Positions 8,935 to 17,290 of a stretch of 64,000 bases of DNA are shown one piece after another (the stretch's first letter is position 1; each line of letters starts with the position of its first letter). The DNA lies in NCBI RefSeq assembly GCF_025919725.1, contig NZ_CP081495.1, positions 186,001 to 250,000 on the forward strand, given 5' to 3'. The notes beneath the pieces were generated by a model. The model did no database searches. It was not told the origin of the DNA and saw only the letters and a list, made by a program, of their open reading frames with translations. The position numbers and the translations under genes are program-made. Source of the DNA: Flavobacterium agricola. GTDB lineage: Bacteria; Bacteroidota; Bacteroidia; Flavobacteriales; Flavobacteriaceae.

Positions 8935-9560
8935 TTTAATTCGATTTGGTGGTTAAACTTTTGTTTTAAGCGGGCATCGTGCGTAACAATAACCAAAGCA
9001 GTATTGTATTTTTTTGCTAAAGATTGTAATAGGTTCGAAACAATTTCGGTATGATGATCATCTAAGCTTGATGTGGGTTCGTCGGCTAAAATTACTTGAG
9101 GTTGCCCCATTAATGCGCGAGCAATAGATACGCGCTGTTGCTGACCAATGCTTAATTGTGTGGTATATTTATTTTCGTGTCCGGCTAAACCTAAAGTTGC
9201 TAATAGCTCGGTAGCTAATTGCGTGTTTTTTTTACCAGTTGCTAACCACGATGTCATTTCAAGGTTTTCTAAAACGCTTAAAGCTTCTATAAAATGGGAG
9301 TTTTGTAAAATTAAGCCGATGTTTTTACCTCTAAACGAATCTAACTTTGATCCTTTAAGTTGGGTAATATCGGTATCACCAATTTGTATTTTACCCGATT
9401 TAGGTTGTTGGATGCCGGCTAATAAATGCAATAAGGTGGTTTTACCTGTTCCAGAATTGCCCGTGATTAATAAAGTTTCCGCAGCATTGCATTCAAAGTT
9501 TGGAAAACTAAATAGGGCATTTGTTTGGTAAGAAAAAGTAAGGTCCTTCGTTCGAATCAT
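8931..9560 (-). CDS. ABC transporter ATP-binding protein (LolD/MacB type)
   Basis: 209 residues from the ATG at 9560. A TTG three codons upstream also keeps the frame, but MIRTKDLTFSY is the normal family start. It has Walker A GNSGTGKTT (34-42), the ABC signature LSIGQQQRVSIARAL (about 130-145), Walker B VILADEPTSSLD (about 155-166) and a switch histidine in IVTHDARL. It is shorter than LolD but of the same class. It heads the operon and overlaps the permease gene by four bases, so the two should form one transporter. Confidence 0.93.
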   Translation of the reverse strand: MIRTKDLTFSYQTNALFSFPNFECNAAETLLITGNSGTGKTTLLHLLAGIQQPKSGKIQIGDTDITQLKGSKLDSFRGKNIGLILQNSHFIEALSVLENLEMTSWLATGKKNTQLATELLATLGLAGHENKYTTQLSIGQQQRVSIARALMGQPQVILADEPTSSLDDHHTEIVSNLLQSLAKKYNTALVIVTHDARLKQKFNHQIELK

Positions 9561-9618
9561 AATAAACAATTTGCAATTTTATAGTTGCAAGGTAGTAAAA
9601 AATGTAGGAGATTACTAT

Positions 9619-10314
9619 TTAAATTAACCCTTCATTAGCAAATGAAAGATAACCGTTGTCGGTATATATTACATGATCTAGTATTGAAATATCTAAGGTT
9701 TTGCCAGCTTCAACAATTTTTTGGGTTATTGCTTTATCTGCTTGACTGGCTGTTAATACGCCCGATGGATGGTTGTGAATTAAAATCAGAGCGGTTGCAT
9801 TATGTTCTAAAGCCAATTTAAATAGAATACGAATGTCAACCAAGCTGGTTGTTATACCGCCTTTAGATAACATAGCTTGATGCAAAATGGTATGTGCATT
9901 GTTTAAAAACAAGCACCAAAACTCTTCATGCAACAAATCACTTAAATAAGGTTGCATAAAAAGAACCACATCCTTAGCCGATTTTATTTTAATAATTTTT
10001 TCAGAATCTAATTCTCTGCGGCGTTTACCTAGCTCTAATGCAGCAACAATGCTAATGGCTTTTGCTTCGCCAATGCCCTTAAATTGGGTTAGTTGTTTTA
10101 CGCTTTGTTTACTAACCAAAGCCAAGTTGTTATTAAAATGTTGTAAAATCCGTTTAGCCAGTTCAACAGCAGTTTCTTCTTTCGTTCCGCTCCCAATTAA
10201 AATAGCAATTAATTCGGCATCGCTTAAAGTACCTCTTCCTTTTAAAAGTAATTTTTCACGCGGCCTATCATCTTCAGCCCAATTTTTTATCGAAATTTTA
10301 TTTGGCTTATCCAT
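9619..10314 (-). CDS. radC: RadC family JAMM-domain protein
   Basis: 231 residues of the UPF0758/RadC family. The N-terminal part has a helix-hairpin-helix-like segment FKGIGEAKA (about 78-86). The C-terminal MPN domain has the JAMM zinc motif HNHPSG (His180, His182) with Asp193 in ASQAD. The name comes from an old E. coli DNA-repair assignment that was later questioned; members look like metal-dependent isopeptidases or nucleic-acid factors of unclear role. Here it stands alone, reading away from the ABC operon start. Confidence 0.93.
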   Translation of the reverse strand: MDKPNKISIKNWAEDDRPREKLLLKGRGTLSDAELIAILIGSGTKEETAVELAKRILQHFNNNLALVSKQSVKQLTQFKGIGEAKAISIVAALELGKRRRELDSEKIIKIKSAKDVVLFMQPYLSDLLHEEFWCLFLNNAHTILHQAMLSKGGITTSLVDIRILFKLALEHNATALILIHNHPSGVLTASQADKAITQKIVEAGKTLDISILDHVIYTDNGYLSFANEGLI

Positions 10315-10461
10315 TTGTTACGTGTTTTTTTGTTATAAGTACTTAATAAATAATATGTTACTTACTAAAAAAAATGAATCTGTACTAATTTATAAACGCA
10401 ATAATTTTTTTTATAATCTATTTTAAATGTTAAAAATTATGTTAATATTTGTGAAAAAAAG

Positions 10462-11652
10462 ATGAAAAATATACTTACAATATTGTTTTTAAACTTTATT
10501 AGTTTTGTTTTTGCTCAAACAAATTTTGAAAGCGGATATTTTATTACGAATAACGGTAATACCGTAGCATGTTTAATAAAGAATGTGGATTGGCTACATT
10601 CGCCTGAATCTTTTGAATATAGATTATCTGAGGTAGAAGAAGTAAAAACAGCTTCGATTAATGATGTTCAGCTTTTTGATATTTTAGGTAAAAGTAAATA
10701 TATCCGAGCACGCGTTGATTTAGACATTTCATCAGACGATATCTCTAATTTAACTTCGAGTAGAAACCCGATTTTTGAACAAAAACAGGTGTTTTTAAAA
10801 CAGCTTGTTGCTGGGGATGCTAATTTATATAGTTATAGAAATGGTCAAAAAACGTATTTTTTTTATAATCTTTCCGATCAAGAAATTAAACCTTTAGTTT
10901 ATAAACGATATTTAATAGATGGTTATAAAATTGCATTTAACGTTGATTACAAACAAGAACTTTTAAATAGTTTAAATTGTAATGCAATTACAGAAAATAT
11001 GATTGTTAAAACTGATTATGACGAAAAAGATTTAATCCGGTTATTTAATAAATATAATTTTTGTAAAAACCCTAATTTTAAACCTAATGAAACAGTCGGT
11101 GTTTCTAAAGGAAAATTTAATTTAACAATAAGACCGCGCGTAAATTTTTCAAAATTCAGTTTTACTCGTCAGTCAGTAACGTATGATTTTGAGAATTCAA
11201 CAAATTTTGGAGCTGGTTTAAATTTTGAATACATTTTGCCATTTAATAACAATAAATGGTCTGTTTTTATAGATCCTAACTATATTGATGTAAGCCAATC
11301 AATAAAAATTACTACAACAGATGTAAAGCTGAAATATAATGTAATTGAGATGCCAATTGGAATTAAATATGGAATGTTTTTAAACGAAAACTCAAAAATT
11401 TATCTTAGTGCTGCTTATGTAATTGATTTTAATTTAAGTTCTAGCTTTAAAACATTTAGAGGCGATACAGAATATATTAATGTTAATTTAAAATCGCAGC
11501 CAAACTATGCGTTTGCTGTTGGATATAGTTATAAAAATAAATATAGCGTTGAGGTAAGAACCACCACGAAAAAAAATGTTACCCAAAATTTAATTTATTG
11601 GGACAGTAGTTTATCTAATACATCAATTATATTAGGTTATACAATTTTTTAA
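10462..11652 (+). CDS. Outer-membrane beta-barrel-like protein, unknown function
   Basis: 396 residues with a signal peptide (1-19, ending FAQ). The first 200 residues have no recognisable domain. From about residue 205 the sequence alternates hydrophobic and polar residues in strands such as GKFNLTIRPRVNF, FGAGLNFEYIL, MPIGIKYGMF and YAFAVGYSY, and it ends in phenylalanine. That is how porin-like barrels of Bacteroidota end. It resembles the generic outer-membrane beta-barrel family common in Flavobacteria. Monocistronic, with its own terminator. Substrate or role cannot be given. Confidence 0.7.
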   Translation: MKNILTILFLNFISFVFAQTNFESGYFITNNGNTVACLIKNVDWLHSPESFEYRLSEVEEVKTASINDVQLFDILGKSKYIRARVDLDISSDDISNLTSSRNPIFEQKQVFLKQLVAGDANLYSYRNGQKTYFFYNLSDQEIKPLVYKRYLIDGYKIAFNVDYKQELLNSLNCNAITENMIVKTDYDEKDLIRLFNKYNFCKNPNFKPNETVGVSKGKFNLTIRPRVNFSKFSFTRQSVTYDFENSTNFGAGLNFEYILPFNNNKWSVFIDPNYIDVSQSIKITTTDVKLKYNVIEMPIGIKYGMFLNENSKIYLSAAYVIDFNLSSSFKTFRGDTEYINVNLKSQPNYAFAVGYSYKNKYSVEVRTTTKKNVTQNLIYWDSSLSNTSIILGYTIF

Positions 11653-11660
11653 AATAAAAA

Positions 11661-11688
11661 AGGCGATATTTAATATCGCTTTTTTTTA
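11661..11688 (+). terminator. Rho-independent terminator of the beta-barrel gene
   Basis: Stem GCGATATT / AATATCGC (11663-11670 and 11672-11679, top pairs opening into a loop) followed by nine T. Confidence 0.85.
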
Positions 11689-11712
11689 TTCATTATTTTT
11701 TCGCATTTTACA

Positions 11713-11720
11713 TACATTTG
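11713..11720 (+). promoter_or_regulatory. -7 promoter element of the glycosyltransferase gene
   Basis: TACATTTG is a perfect match to TAnnTTTG, 19 bases before the ATG. No clear TTG lies at the expected -33 distance. Confidence 0.4.
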
Positions 11721-11738
11721 TGACATATAAATACAAAT

Positions 11739-12764
11739 ATGGTTCCAATTTATTTTATAACTCCAGACGAGTCAAGACCAACCGGAGGCGTGAAGCAAAT
11801 TTATAAACAGGTTGAGATTTTAAATGCGAATGGGTTTGATGCTTATGTGGTGCATCAAAATAAAAAATTTAAGATAAATTGGTTTCAACATAATGTACCA
11901 ACAAAGTACTTTCCGAAAATTTATTTAGACATTGAAAAATATAGAAAGAAAGGAATTTATTATCAAATAAAGTTTTTTTTTAAAAAACTATTTACTTCGT
12001 CTAAATTGCCTGATGAAAAGAGTGTTTTAGTTTTGCCAGAAGTTTTGGCCAAAAATTTAAAACCGGATTTGTATCCTAATCAACGGGTAATTTTTAATCA
12101 AAATTGCTATTATACCTTTTTAGAAAAAAGAGAAAACAATACGTTTTATGAAATCTATGAAGATGCCTTAACTTTGGCAACTATAGTTGTTTCTGAAAAC
12201 TCAAAGCAGTATTTACAATTTGCATTTCCGGATATTGATGTGCAGCGTATTCGAATTGGGATTGATAAACCTTTTACATATCATGCCAACAAGCACAAAC
12301 AAATTGCCTACATGCCAAGAAAGTTAGGAGATGACTTGTTTCAACTCATTCAAATTTTAAAAAATAAACCGGCATTTAAGGAATGGGAATTTGTTGCCAT
12401 AAACAACAAAACAGAAATAGAAGTAGCACAAATATTACAAAACAGTGCAATTTATTTAAGTACCAATTGGCAAGAAGGGTTTGGTTTGCCTCCTGCAGAA
12501 GCCATGCGTTGTGGTTGTTATGTAATTGGATACACAGGAAATGCTGGAACAGAATACTTTAATGATGTTTATAGTATAACGATAGAAAACGGCGCAATTT
12601 TAGATTTTGCACAAGCTGTAGAACAAGCCGTAGTTACTTTTAATTCAAATCCTGACTTTATTATTGAAAAAGGAAAAAAAGCTTCTGATTTTATTACTGA
12701 AACGTATACAAAAACGCTTGAAGCAAATGATATTATTACATTCTGGACAAAGCTTTTAAAATAA
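11739..12764 (+). CDS. GT4-like glycosyltransferase
   Basis: 341 residues, soluble. The N-terminus has a Rossmann-like start with a glycine pair (IYFITPDESRPTGGVKQIY), as in GT-B enzymes. The C-terminal half holds the retaining-transferase EX7E pattern in NWQEGFGLPPAEAM (Glu246, Glu254), followed by GCYVIGYTGNAGTEYF. This places it near family GT4; donor and acceptor sugars cannot be inferred. It is a single gene between two terminators with no other glycan genes next to it, so a particular polysaccharide pathway is not indicated. Confidence 0.82.
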   Translation: MVPIYFITPDESRPTGGVKQIYKQVEILNANGFDAYVVHQNKKFKINWFQHNVPTKYFPKIYLDIEKYRKKGIYYQIKFFFKKLFTSSKLPDEKSVLVLPEVLAKNLKPDLYPNQRVIFNQNCYYTFLEKRENNTFYEIYEDALTLATIVVSENSKQYLQFAFPDIDVQRIRIGIDKPFTYHANKHKQIAYMPRKLGDDLFQLIQILKNKPAFKEWEFVAINNKTEIEVAQILQNSAIYLSTNWQEGFGLPPAEAMRCGCYVIGYTGNAGTEYFNDVYSITIENGAILDFAQAVEQAVVTFNSNPDFIIEKGKKASDFITETYTKTLEANDIITFWTKLLK

Positions 12765-12765
12765 A

Positions 12766-12797
12766 AAAACTCCTTAATTAATTAAGGAGTTTTTTTA
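12766..12797. terminator. Bidirectional terminator, perfect palindrome
   Basis: A 22-bp palindrome (12769-12790, core ACTCCTTAATT) with A on the left and T on the right serves both the glycosyltransferase gene and mpl on the opposite strand. Confidence 0.9.
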
Positions 12798-12800
12798 TTA

Positions 12801-14156
12801 CTATTTCATCAAAACTTTTATCTCGTCAAAATTCAAACCTCCGTAATTGCCTGAGCTCATTAGCAACAACGTACTGTTTTCTAAATTCAAATTAAAAACA
12901 TACGATTTAAAATCTTCCGGATTAGTATATATTTTTAAATCTTTTATGTTAAAAGCATTTTCAATTTGTTCGTAGCTTACCTCGTTTAAACGTTTAATTT
13001 TAACAGCTTCGGGCGAATAAAAAACAACTGCTTCGTCAGCCGCATTAAGCGCACCTTCGTATTGTTTTAAAAACTCCGCATTTAAGCTGCTGTAGGTGTG
13101 CAATTCTAAACAAGCAATTAATTTTCTGTTTGGATATTGATTTTTTACGGCTTGTGTGGTTGCGCTAACTTTACTTGGCGAATGTGCAAAATCTTTATAT
13201 GCGATTGAAGTTGCTCCTTCGTGAATTTTTTCTAAACGTTTGGATGCTCCTTTAAACGATGCAATGGCTTCGTAAAATTCAGCTTCATCAACGCCCATGT
13301 TTTGACAAACCCATTTTGCTCCTGCCAAGTTATTTAGGTTATGAGCCCCAAAAACTTCAATCGGCATGGCGCCTTCTGGCGTTTCTAAATAGGTTATTCC
13401 GTTATCAACACTGTATTCTGGCGTTTGGTAAGCAATTTTACGAATCGGATTCGTGCTTTCTTCTGCTACACGTTTTACGTTCGCATCTTCTTCATTATAA
13501 ATTAAAATACCACCGTTGGTAATTTTATCTACAAAAATTTCAAATTGTTCTACATAATTTTCGAACGTTGGAAATACATTAATATGATCCCAAGCGATGC
13601 CCGAAATTAAAGCAATATTTGGTTGATATAAATGAAACTTTGGACGTAAATCGGTTGGTGATGACAAATACTCATCGCCTTCTAAAACAATAAATTCATT
13701 ATCGTTGGTTAAACGCACCATGGTATCAAAACCTTCTAATTGTGCGCCAACCATATAATCAACATCAATGTCATGATAATGCATTACGTGCAATACCATT
13801 GATGTGATGGTTGTTTTGCCATGAGAACCACCAATTACAACACGTGTTTTGCTTTTGGCTTGTTCGTATAAAAATTCAGGATACGAATATACTTTTAATC
13901 CCAATTCTTGTGCACGTAAAAGTTCAGGATTATCTGCTTTGGCATGCATGCCTAATATAACAGCATCTAAATCGGAAGTTATTTTTTCAGAAAACCAACC
14001 TAATGCATCGGGTAATAAACCCGAATTTTTTAATCGAGATAACGACGGTTCAAAAATTGCATCGTCGCTACCGGTAACTTGATATCCTTTTTTATGTAAA
14101 GCTAAAGCTAAGTTGTGCATGGCGCTTCCGCCAATGGCAATAAAATGAGCCTTCAT
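12801..14156 (-). CDS. mpl: UDP-N-acetylmuramate:L-Ala-gamma-D-Glu-meso-DAP ligase
   Basis: 451 residues, a Mur-ligase family member. It begins MKAHFIAIGGSAMHNLALAL, the Mpl form of the Rossmann start, has the ATP loop GGSHGKTT (109-116) and the downstream Mur motif FVVLEGDEY-like segment. Mpl attaches the recovered tripeptide L-Ala-gamma-D-Glu-DAP directly to UDP-MurNAc in peptidoglycan recycling. It stays cytoplasmic. The TPR-protein gene ends 8 bases upstream and is probably co-transcribed. Length is normal for the family. Confidence 0.95.
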   Translation of the reverse strand: MKAHFIAIGGSAMHNLALALHKKGYQVTGSDDAIFEPSLSRLKNSGLLPDALGWFSEKITSDLDAVILGMHAKADNPELLRAQELGLKVYSYPEFLYEQAKSKTRVVIGGSHGKTTITSMVLHVMHYHDIDVDYMVGAQLEGFDTMVRLTNDNEFIVLEGDEYLSSPTDLRPKFHLYQPNIALISGIAWDHINVFPTFENYVEQFEIFVDKITNGGILIYNEEDANVKRVAEESTNPIRKIAYQTPEYSVDNGITYLETPEGAMPIEVFGAHNLNNLAGAKWVCQNMGVDEAEFYEAIASFKGASKRLEKIHEGATSIAYKDFAHSPSKVSATTQAVKNQYPNRKLIACLELHTYSSLNAEFLKQYEGALNAADEAVVFYSPEAVKIKRLNEVSYEQIENAFNIKDLKIYTNPEDFKSYVFNLNLENSTLLLMSSGNYGGLNFDEIKVLMK

Positions 14157-14164
14157 GTATTTTA

Positions 14165-14857
14165 TTATTTGCTGTTAAATTCTACTTGTAATTGTTCTGC
14201 TTTTTGTGTGTTTTTAAGCTTGTTCAAATATAAGTCATATAATTTTTTATATGTAGTTTTTGAGTTGCCAATTTTATGTGCTTTTACAAAATGCTTTTCG
14301 GCCTCAATATAATTTTTTTCGTATTCATAAATGTAGCCGTAAGCCAAATGCCCATCTACCGGAGAAATAGTAACTAAATTTTTAGCATAACTTTTTGCTT
14401 TGTTTAAGCTACCGCCAACAATTCCGGGTAATTCGGTATAATAAGTAACAAAAGCCCAATGCGCATCAATATGTTTTGGGTTTAAAACTAAACTTTCAGA
14501 AAACGCGTGTTCTATTGCGTTTAATTTGGTTAAAGCTTTTAGTTTACTCCCGTTTTTTGCTTGCATGGCTAAAGCTGCCCCGTAATAATAATGTAAATCA
14601 GCCTGATCGGGTTGCTTGTTTAATAAGTTTTTAAAAGTTTGAGCAGCTAAATCCCATTGGTTTAATTGGCCGTAAACTTTACCTAATAAAATGTTGGCTT
14701 GTGAATCGTTGGGTTGTTTTTCTAAATATAGGTTTAGTTGTGTTTTTGCTTTTTCAAATTCTTTATTTGCATAAAGTTGTTCGGCCCATTGTGTGTTGTT
14801 TTGAGCAAACAGATGGATCGAGGTACTAAACCAAATCAAAAAATAAATAAATTTCAT
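14165..14857 (-). CDS. Secreted TPR-repeat protein
   Basis: I use the ATG at 14857 because it starts directly with a signal peptide (MKFIYFLIWF...HLFAQ); an in-frame upstream start only adds seven residues. The 230-residue product has tetratricopeptide repeats throughout: QAEQLYANKEFEKAKTQL-type helices, ANILLGKVYGQLNQWDLAAQTF, LHYYYGAALAMQ and GHLAYGYIYEYEKNYIEAEKHF. It is a periplasmic or envelope scaffold with no catalytic domain. Partner unknown. The next gene, 8 bases on, is mpl, so a link to cell-wall recycling is possible but not shown. Confidence 0.82.
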   Translation of the reverse strand: MKFIYFLIWFSTSIHLFAQNNTQWAEQLYANKEFEKAKTQLNLYLEKQPNDSQANILLGKVYGQLNQWDLAAQTFKNLLNKQPDQADLHYYYGAALAMQAKNGSKLKALTKLNAIEHAFSESLVLNPKHIDAHWAFVTYYTELPGIVGGSLNKAKSYAKNLVTISPVDGHLAYGYIYEYEKNYIEAEKHFVKAHKIGNSKTTYKKLYDLYLNKLKNTQKAEQLQVEFNSK

Positions 14858-14934
14858 GTTGTAAAAATAAACAATCAAACAGTTTAGTATATAACTTGAG
14901 TTTTTTGATTTAATTTTATATTGGCGTAAATTAA

Positions 14935-14968
14935 AAAAAGGAAGTTACAAAACCTCCTTTTTTTACTA
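14935..14968 (-). terminator. Terminator after cysE-cysK
   Basis: Read on the minus strand, an imperfect stem (AAAGGAGGTTT pairing with AACTTCCTTT, one mismatch) is followed by a T run. It lies 22 bases past the cysK stop. Confidence 0.7.
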
Positions 14969-14989
14969 AACATAACAAATAACAAAACA

Positions 14990-15896
14990 CTAATACAGTC
15001 CTTCAATAGATAAGTAACGTTCTCCGGTATCGTAATTTACCGTTAAAACTATTTGGTCTGAAGGAATATTTTTAATTGCTTTTGAAACAGCTGCTAAAGA
15101 TGCACCGGTAGAAATACCAACAAACAAACCTTCTACGGGCAACTTTTTTAGCAAAATCAAAAGCTTCTTCGTTTTCAATCTGAATTACTTCGTCAATCAC
15201 TTTTGTATCTAAATTTTTCGGAATAAACCCAGCGCCAATTCCTTGAATGCTGTGAGAACCCGATTCACCACCTGAAATTACAGGTGATTTTGATGGCTCA
15301 ACTGCATAAACCTGCGTTTTAGGATTTACTTCTTTAAGCGCTTTCCCAATTCCAGATAAATGTCCACCTGTTCCAACACCGGTAATTAAATATGCAACGC
15401 CTTTCGGAAAGTCAGCTAAAATTTCTTGAGCTGTTTTTTGGTAATGCACCTCTGGATTTGCCCCATTTTCAAATTGCTGAGGTACCCATGCGTTCGGAAT
15501 AGTTGATGCTAATTCTTTTGCTTTTGCAATAGCACCCTTCATTCCTAGTTCTTTTGGAGTTAATACAAATTCAGCTCCGTAAGCACCCATTATTTTTCTG
15601 CGTTCAATCGACATCGATTCGGGCATGGTAATAATAATTTTATATCCTTTTACAGCGGCAACAAATGCCAAACCAATTCCGGTATTGCCCGATGTAGGTT
15701 CAATAATAACTCCGCCCGGTTTTAAAGTGCCGTTTTTCTCAGCTTCTTCAATCATGGCTAAAGCAATTCGATCTTTAATAGATCCGCCCGGATTTTGTTT
15801 TTCTAACTTAATATAAACCTGATGATCCGGAAATAAACGTGATAAGCGTACCACCGGCGTATTACCAATGGCTTCTAAAATGGTATTTAAAATCAT
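14990..15896 (-). pseudogene. cysK: Cysteine synthase A (O-acetylserine sulfhydrylase), frameshifted
   Basis: The frame from ATG 15896 reads a normal CysK start (MILNTILEAIGNTPVVRLSR), the PLP-lysine region GGSIKDRIA and the phosphate-binding GVGTGGHLSGIG. It breaks at about 15129-15137. There the coding strand reads CGTAGAAGG where the protein needs CGT-AGA-GAA-GGT (ARREGLFVG). Two bases seem missing, or one is extra. The other frame continues with GLFVGISTGAS to a normal end IEGLY at 14990. As written, translation stops after 15 wrong residues, and GISTGAS (the serine/threonine that contacts the PLP ring nitrogen) is lost. cysE lies 13 bases upstream. It could be a sequencing error. Confidence 0.88.
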
Positions 15897-15909
15897 AATA
15901 TTTATTTTT

Positions 15910-16704
15910 TTAGATGACAAAGTCATCGGGATAATTATTTGTTTTTTGTTTTACAATCGGATCTGCGTTTTGGTAAACCACCGAATTTGGAGCAATGCTT
16001 TGGGTAATCCATACATTTCCTCCAATAACCGAATTGGCACCAATAACCGTTGTTCCGCCTAAAATTGTTGCGCCTGCGTAAATGGTAACATTGTCTTCAA
16101 TGGTTGGATGCCTTTTTTGGTCAGCCAAGTTTTTTGCAACATAAAATGCACCTAAAGTTACGCCCTGATATATTTTAACATTATCGCCAATTTTAGTGGT
16201 TTCGCCAATTACAATGCCCGTTCCGTGATCAATGTAAAAGTTTTTACCAATGGTAGCACCGGGGTGAATGTCAATTCCTGTTTGTTTGTGTGCAAATTCC
16301 GAAAAAAAACGTGGTAATATCGGAGTTTGTAACCTATACAAAACATGAGCTAACCTATGAACGGCAATCGCATAAAACCCAGGATATGAAAATACAATCT
16401 CAATTTCCGATTTTGATGCTGGATCTTGTTTATAAAACGTATAAATTAAATCTTCTAATTCATCTTTAATTGCTGGTAATGCTGCAAAAAATAAATTTTG
16501 AATTTCTTTTGCCTTATCCTCAAGTACAATTTTGTACAAAAACGTTTCAAATTGTGTTTGTAACGCTTTTAAATCAAATTGTTTGTTGGGTTGATCAAAA
16601 ATTAAATCATATATCAAATGTTCAACAAATAGTTCAACTGCTTGTTTATTAAAAGGTAAGCTGTATTTACTAACTAATTTCATAGCAACTTCTATAAAGT
16701 CCAT
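15910..16704 (-). CDS. cysE: Serine O-acetyltransferase
   Basis: 264 residues. The N-terminal half is the helical SATase domain. The C-terminal half is a left-handed beta helix of hexapeptide repeats (GIDIHPGATIGKNFYIDHG, GIVIGETTKIGDNVKIYQGVTLGA, and later GGTTVIGANSVIGGNVWI). The catalytic His-Asp pair sits in DIHPGA and IDHGTG. It makes O-acetylserine from serine and acetyl-CoA, the substrate for the CysK encoded 13 bases downstream. The start at 16704 (MDFIEVAM) is used; MKLVSKY at 16683 is an alternative. A TATTTTTG -7-like element lies at 16730-16737 on this strand. Confidence 0.94.
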   Translation of the reverse strand: MDFIEVAMKLVSKYSLPFNKQAVELFVEHLIYDLIFDQPNKQFDLKALQTQFETFLYKIVLEDKAKEIQNLFFAALPAIKDELEDLIYTFYKQDPASKSEIEIVFSYPGFYAIAVHRLAHVLYRLQTPILPRFFSEFAHKQTGIDIHPGATIGKNFYIDHGTGIVIGETTKIGDNVKIYQGVTLGAFYVAKNLADQKRHPTIEDNVTIYAGATILGGTTVIGANSVIGGNVWITQSIAPNSVVYQNADPIVKQKTNNYPDDFVI

Positions 16705-16754
16705 AAAGTTAGTAGATAATTATTAAAAACAAAAATAAAAAAATAATTATTTAT

Positions 16755-16913
16755 GGCGTGTCCCTTGTATCCTCGGGCCGAGCTTTCCGCTTTATCTTTT
16801 CGGGGCAATTTCAAAAAGTATCGCTTTTTATTACCATAAGCTAGCTTCAAAACACAAATTGTTCCCCCATTTTTTACCCCTCAAAGGATGCCGCTTCAAT
16901 CCCTAGCGCGCGC
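16755..16913 (-). repeat. Dispersed intergenic repeat, copy A
   Basis: Read on the minus strand, this begins GCGCTAGGGATTGAAGCG then GCATCCTTT (16883-16909), runs through about 80 variable bases, and ends AAAAGATAAAGCGGAAAGC (16782-16800) and GGGACACGCC (16755-16764). The same two conserved blocks in the same order occur at 23047-23130 and 56629-56739. It is G+C-richer than its surroundings and non-coding. It lies between cysE and the rRNA promoters. Confidence 0.85.
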
Positions 16914-17003
16914 TGCCAACCAAAAAAGTATTTTTTTTGAGGGCTAACCCTTCACAAAATGAACGTTTTAAAAAATAGTTTTTAAAAAGATGCATTTTTA
17001 TTT

Positions 17004-17044
17004 GTTTGCGATAAAAAAAAGGTACTATCTTTGCCATCGCAAAC
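17004..17044. repeat. 9-bp inverted repeat around rRNA promoter P2
   Basis: GTTTGCGAT (17004-17012) and ATCGCAAAC (17036-17044) are exact reverse complements 23 bases apart. Between and over them lie the -33 and -7 boxes. It may be an operator or simply DNA able to form a cruciform. I know of no matching regulator site. Confidence 0.75.
17006..17033 (+). promoter_or_regulatory. rRNA operon promoter P2 (upstream)
   Basis: TTG (17006-17008), 17 bases, then TATCTTTG (17026-17033), a perfect Bacteroidota -7. Transcription would begin near 17040, directly before the hairpin at 17043-17067. Confidence 0.65.
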
Positions 17045-17067
17045 AAGGATATATGCCTTGTTTTTTT
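17043..17067 (+). terminator. Terminator-like hairpin between the two rRNA promoters
   Basis: ACAAGG / CCTTGT (17043-17048 and 17056-17061) with a 7-base loop, then seven T. It sits at the start of any P2 transcript, so it would either attenuate P2 or end a very short RNA. Confidence 0.55.
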
Positions 17068-17163
17068 ATCTCAAGTTCATAAACCTATTGTAATCTTCAA
17101 AACGCTTTTAAAATCGGCTAAAACCGGTTAAAAAAGAAAAAAAAATATTTTTCTAAAAAAGTT

Positions 17164-17193
17164 TTGTAAGATTAAAAATAAGTTTTACTTTTG
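17164..17193 (+). promoter_or_regulatory. rRNA operon promoter P1 (proximal)
   Basis: TTG (17164-17166), 19 bases, then TACTTTTG (17186-17193), a perfect TAnnTTTG with ideal spacing. It lies about 150 bases before 16S. This is probably the main rRNA promoter. Confidence 0.75.
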
Positions 17194-17260
17194 CACTCGC
17201 AACTGTGAAAAACACGGGATGCGTTAAAAAAGAAGTAACGATTACGTTCATTGATATATT

Positions 17261-17290
17261 GAATTGACAGCAAAAAAGTAAGAGAGTAAT
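17261..17290 (+). other. 16S rRNA processing stem, 5' arm
   Basis: GAATTGACAGC (17261-17271) and GAGAGTAAT (17282-17290) pair with ATTACTCTC and GCTGTTAGTTC at 18892-18911 after 16S, with two G-U pairs and a 10-base bulge. This closes 16S into a loop, the usual substrate for RNase III. Confidence 0.75.

Noticed and set aside
14990..15178. Separate 62-residue gene at the end of cysK
   Set aside because: Its sequence is the CysK C-terminus (GISTGAS and following), in another frame after the break.
15072..15178. Programmed ribosomal frameshift in cysK
   Set aside because: There is no slippery heptamer or downstream pseudoknot that I can see, and CysK is not known to use one; mutation or sequencing error is simpler.
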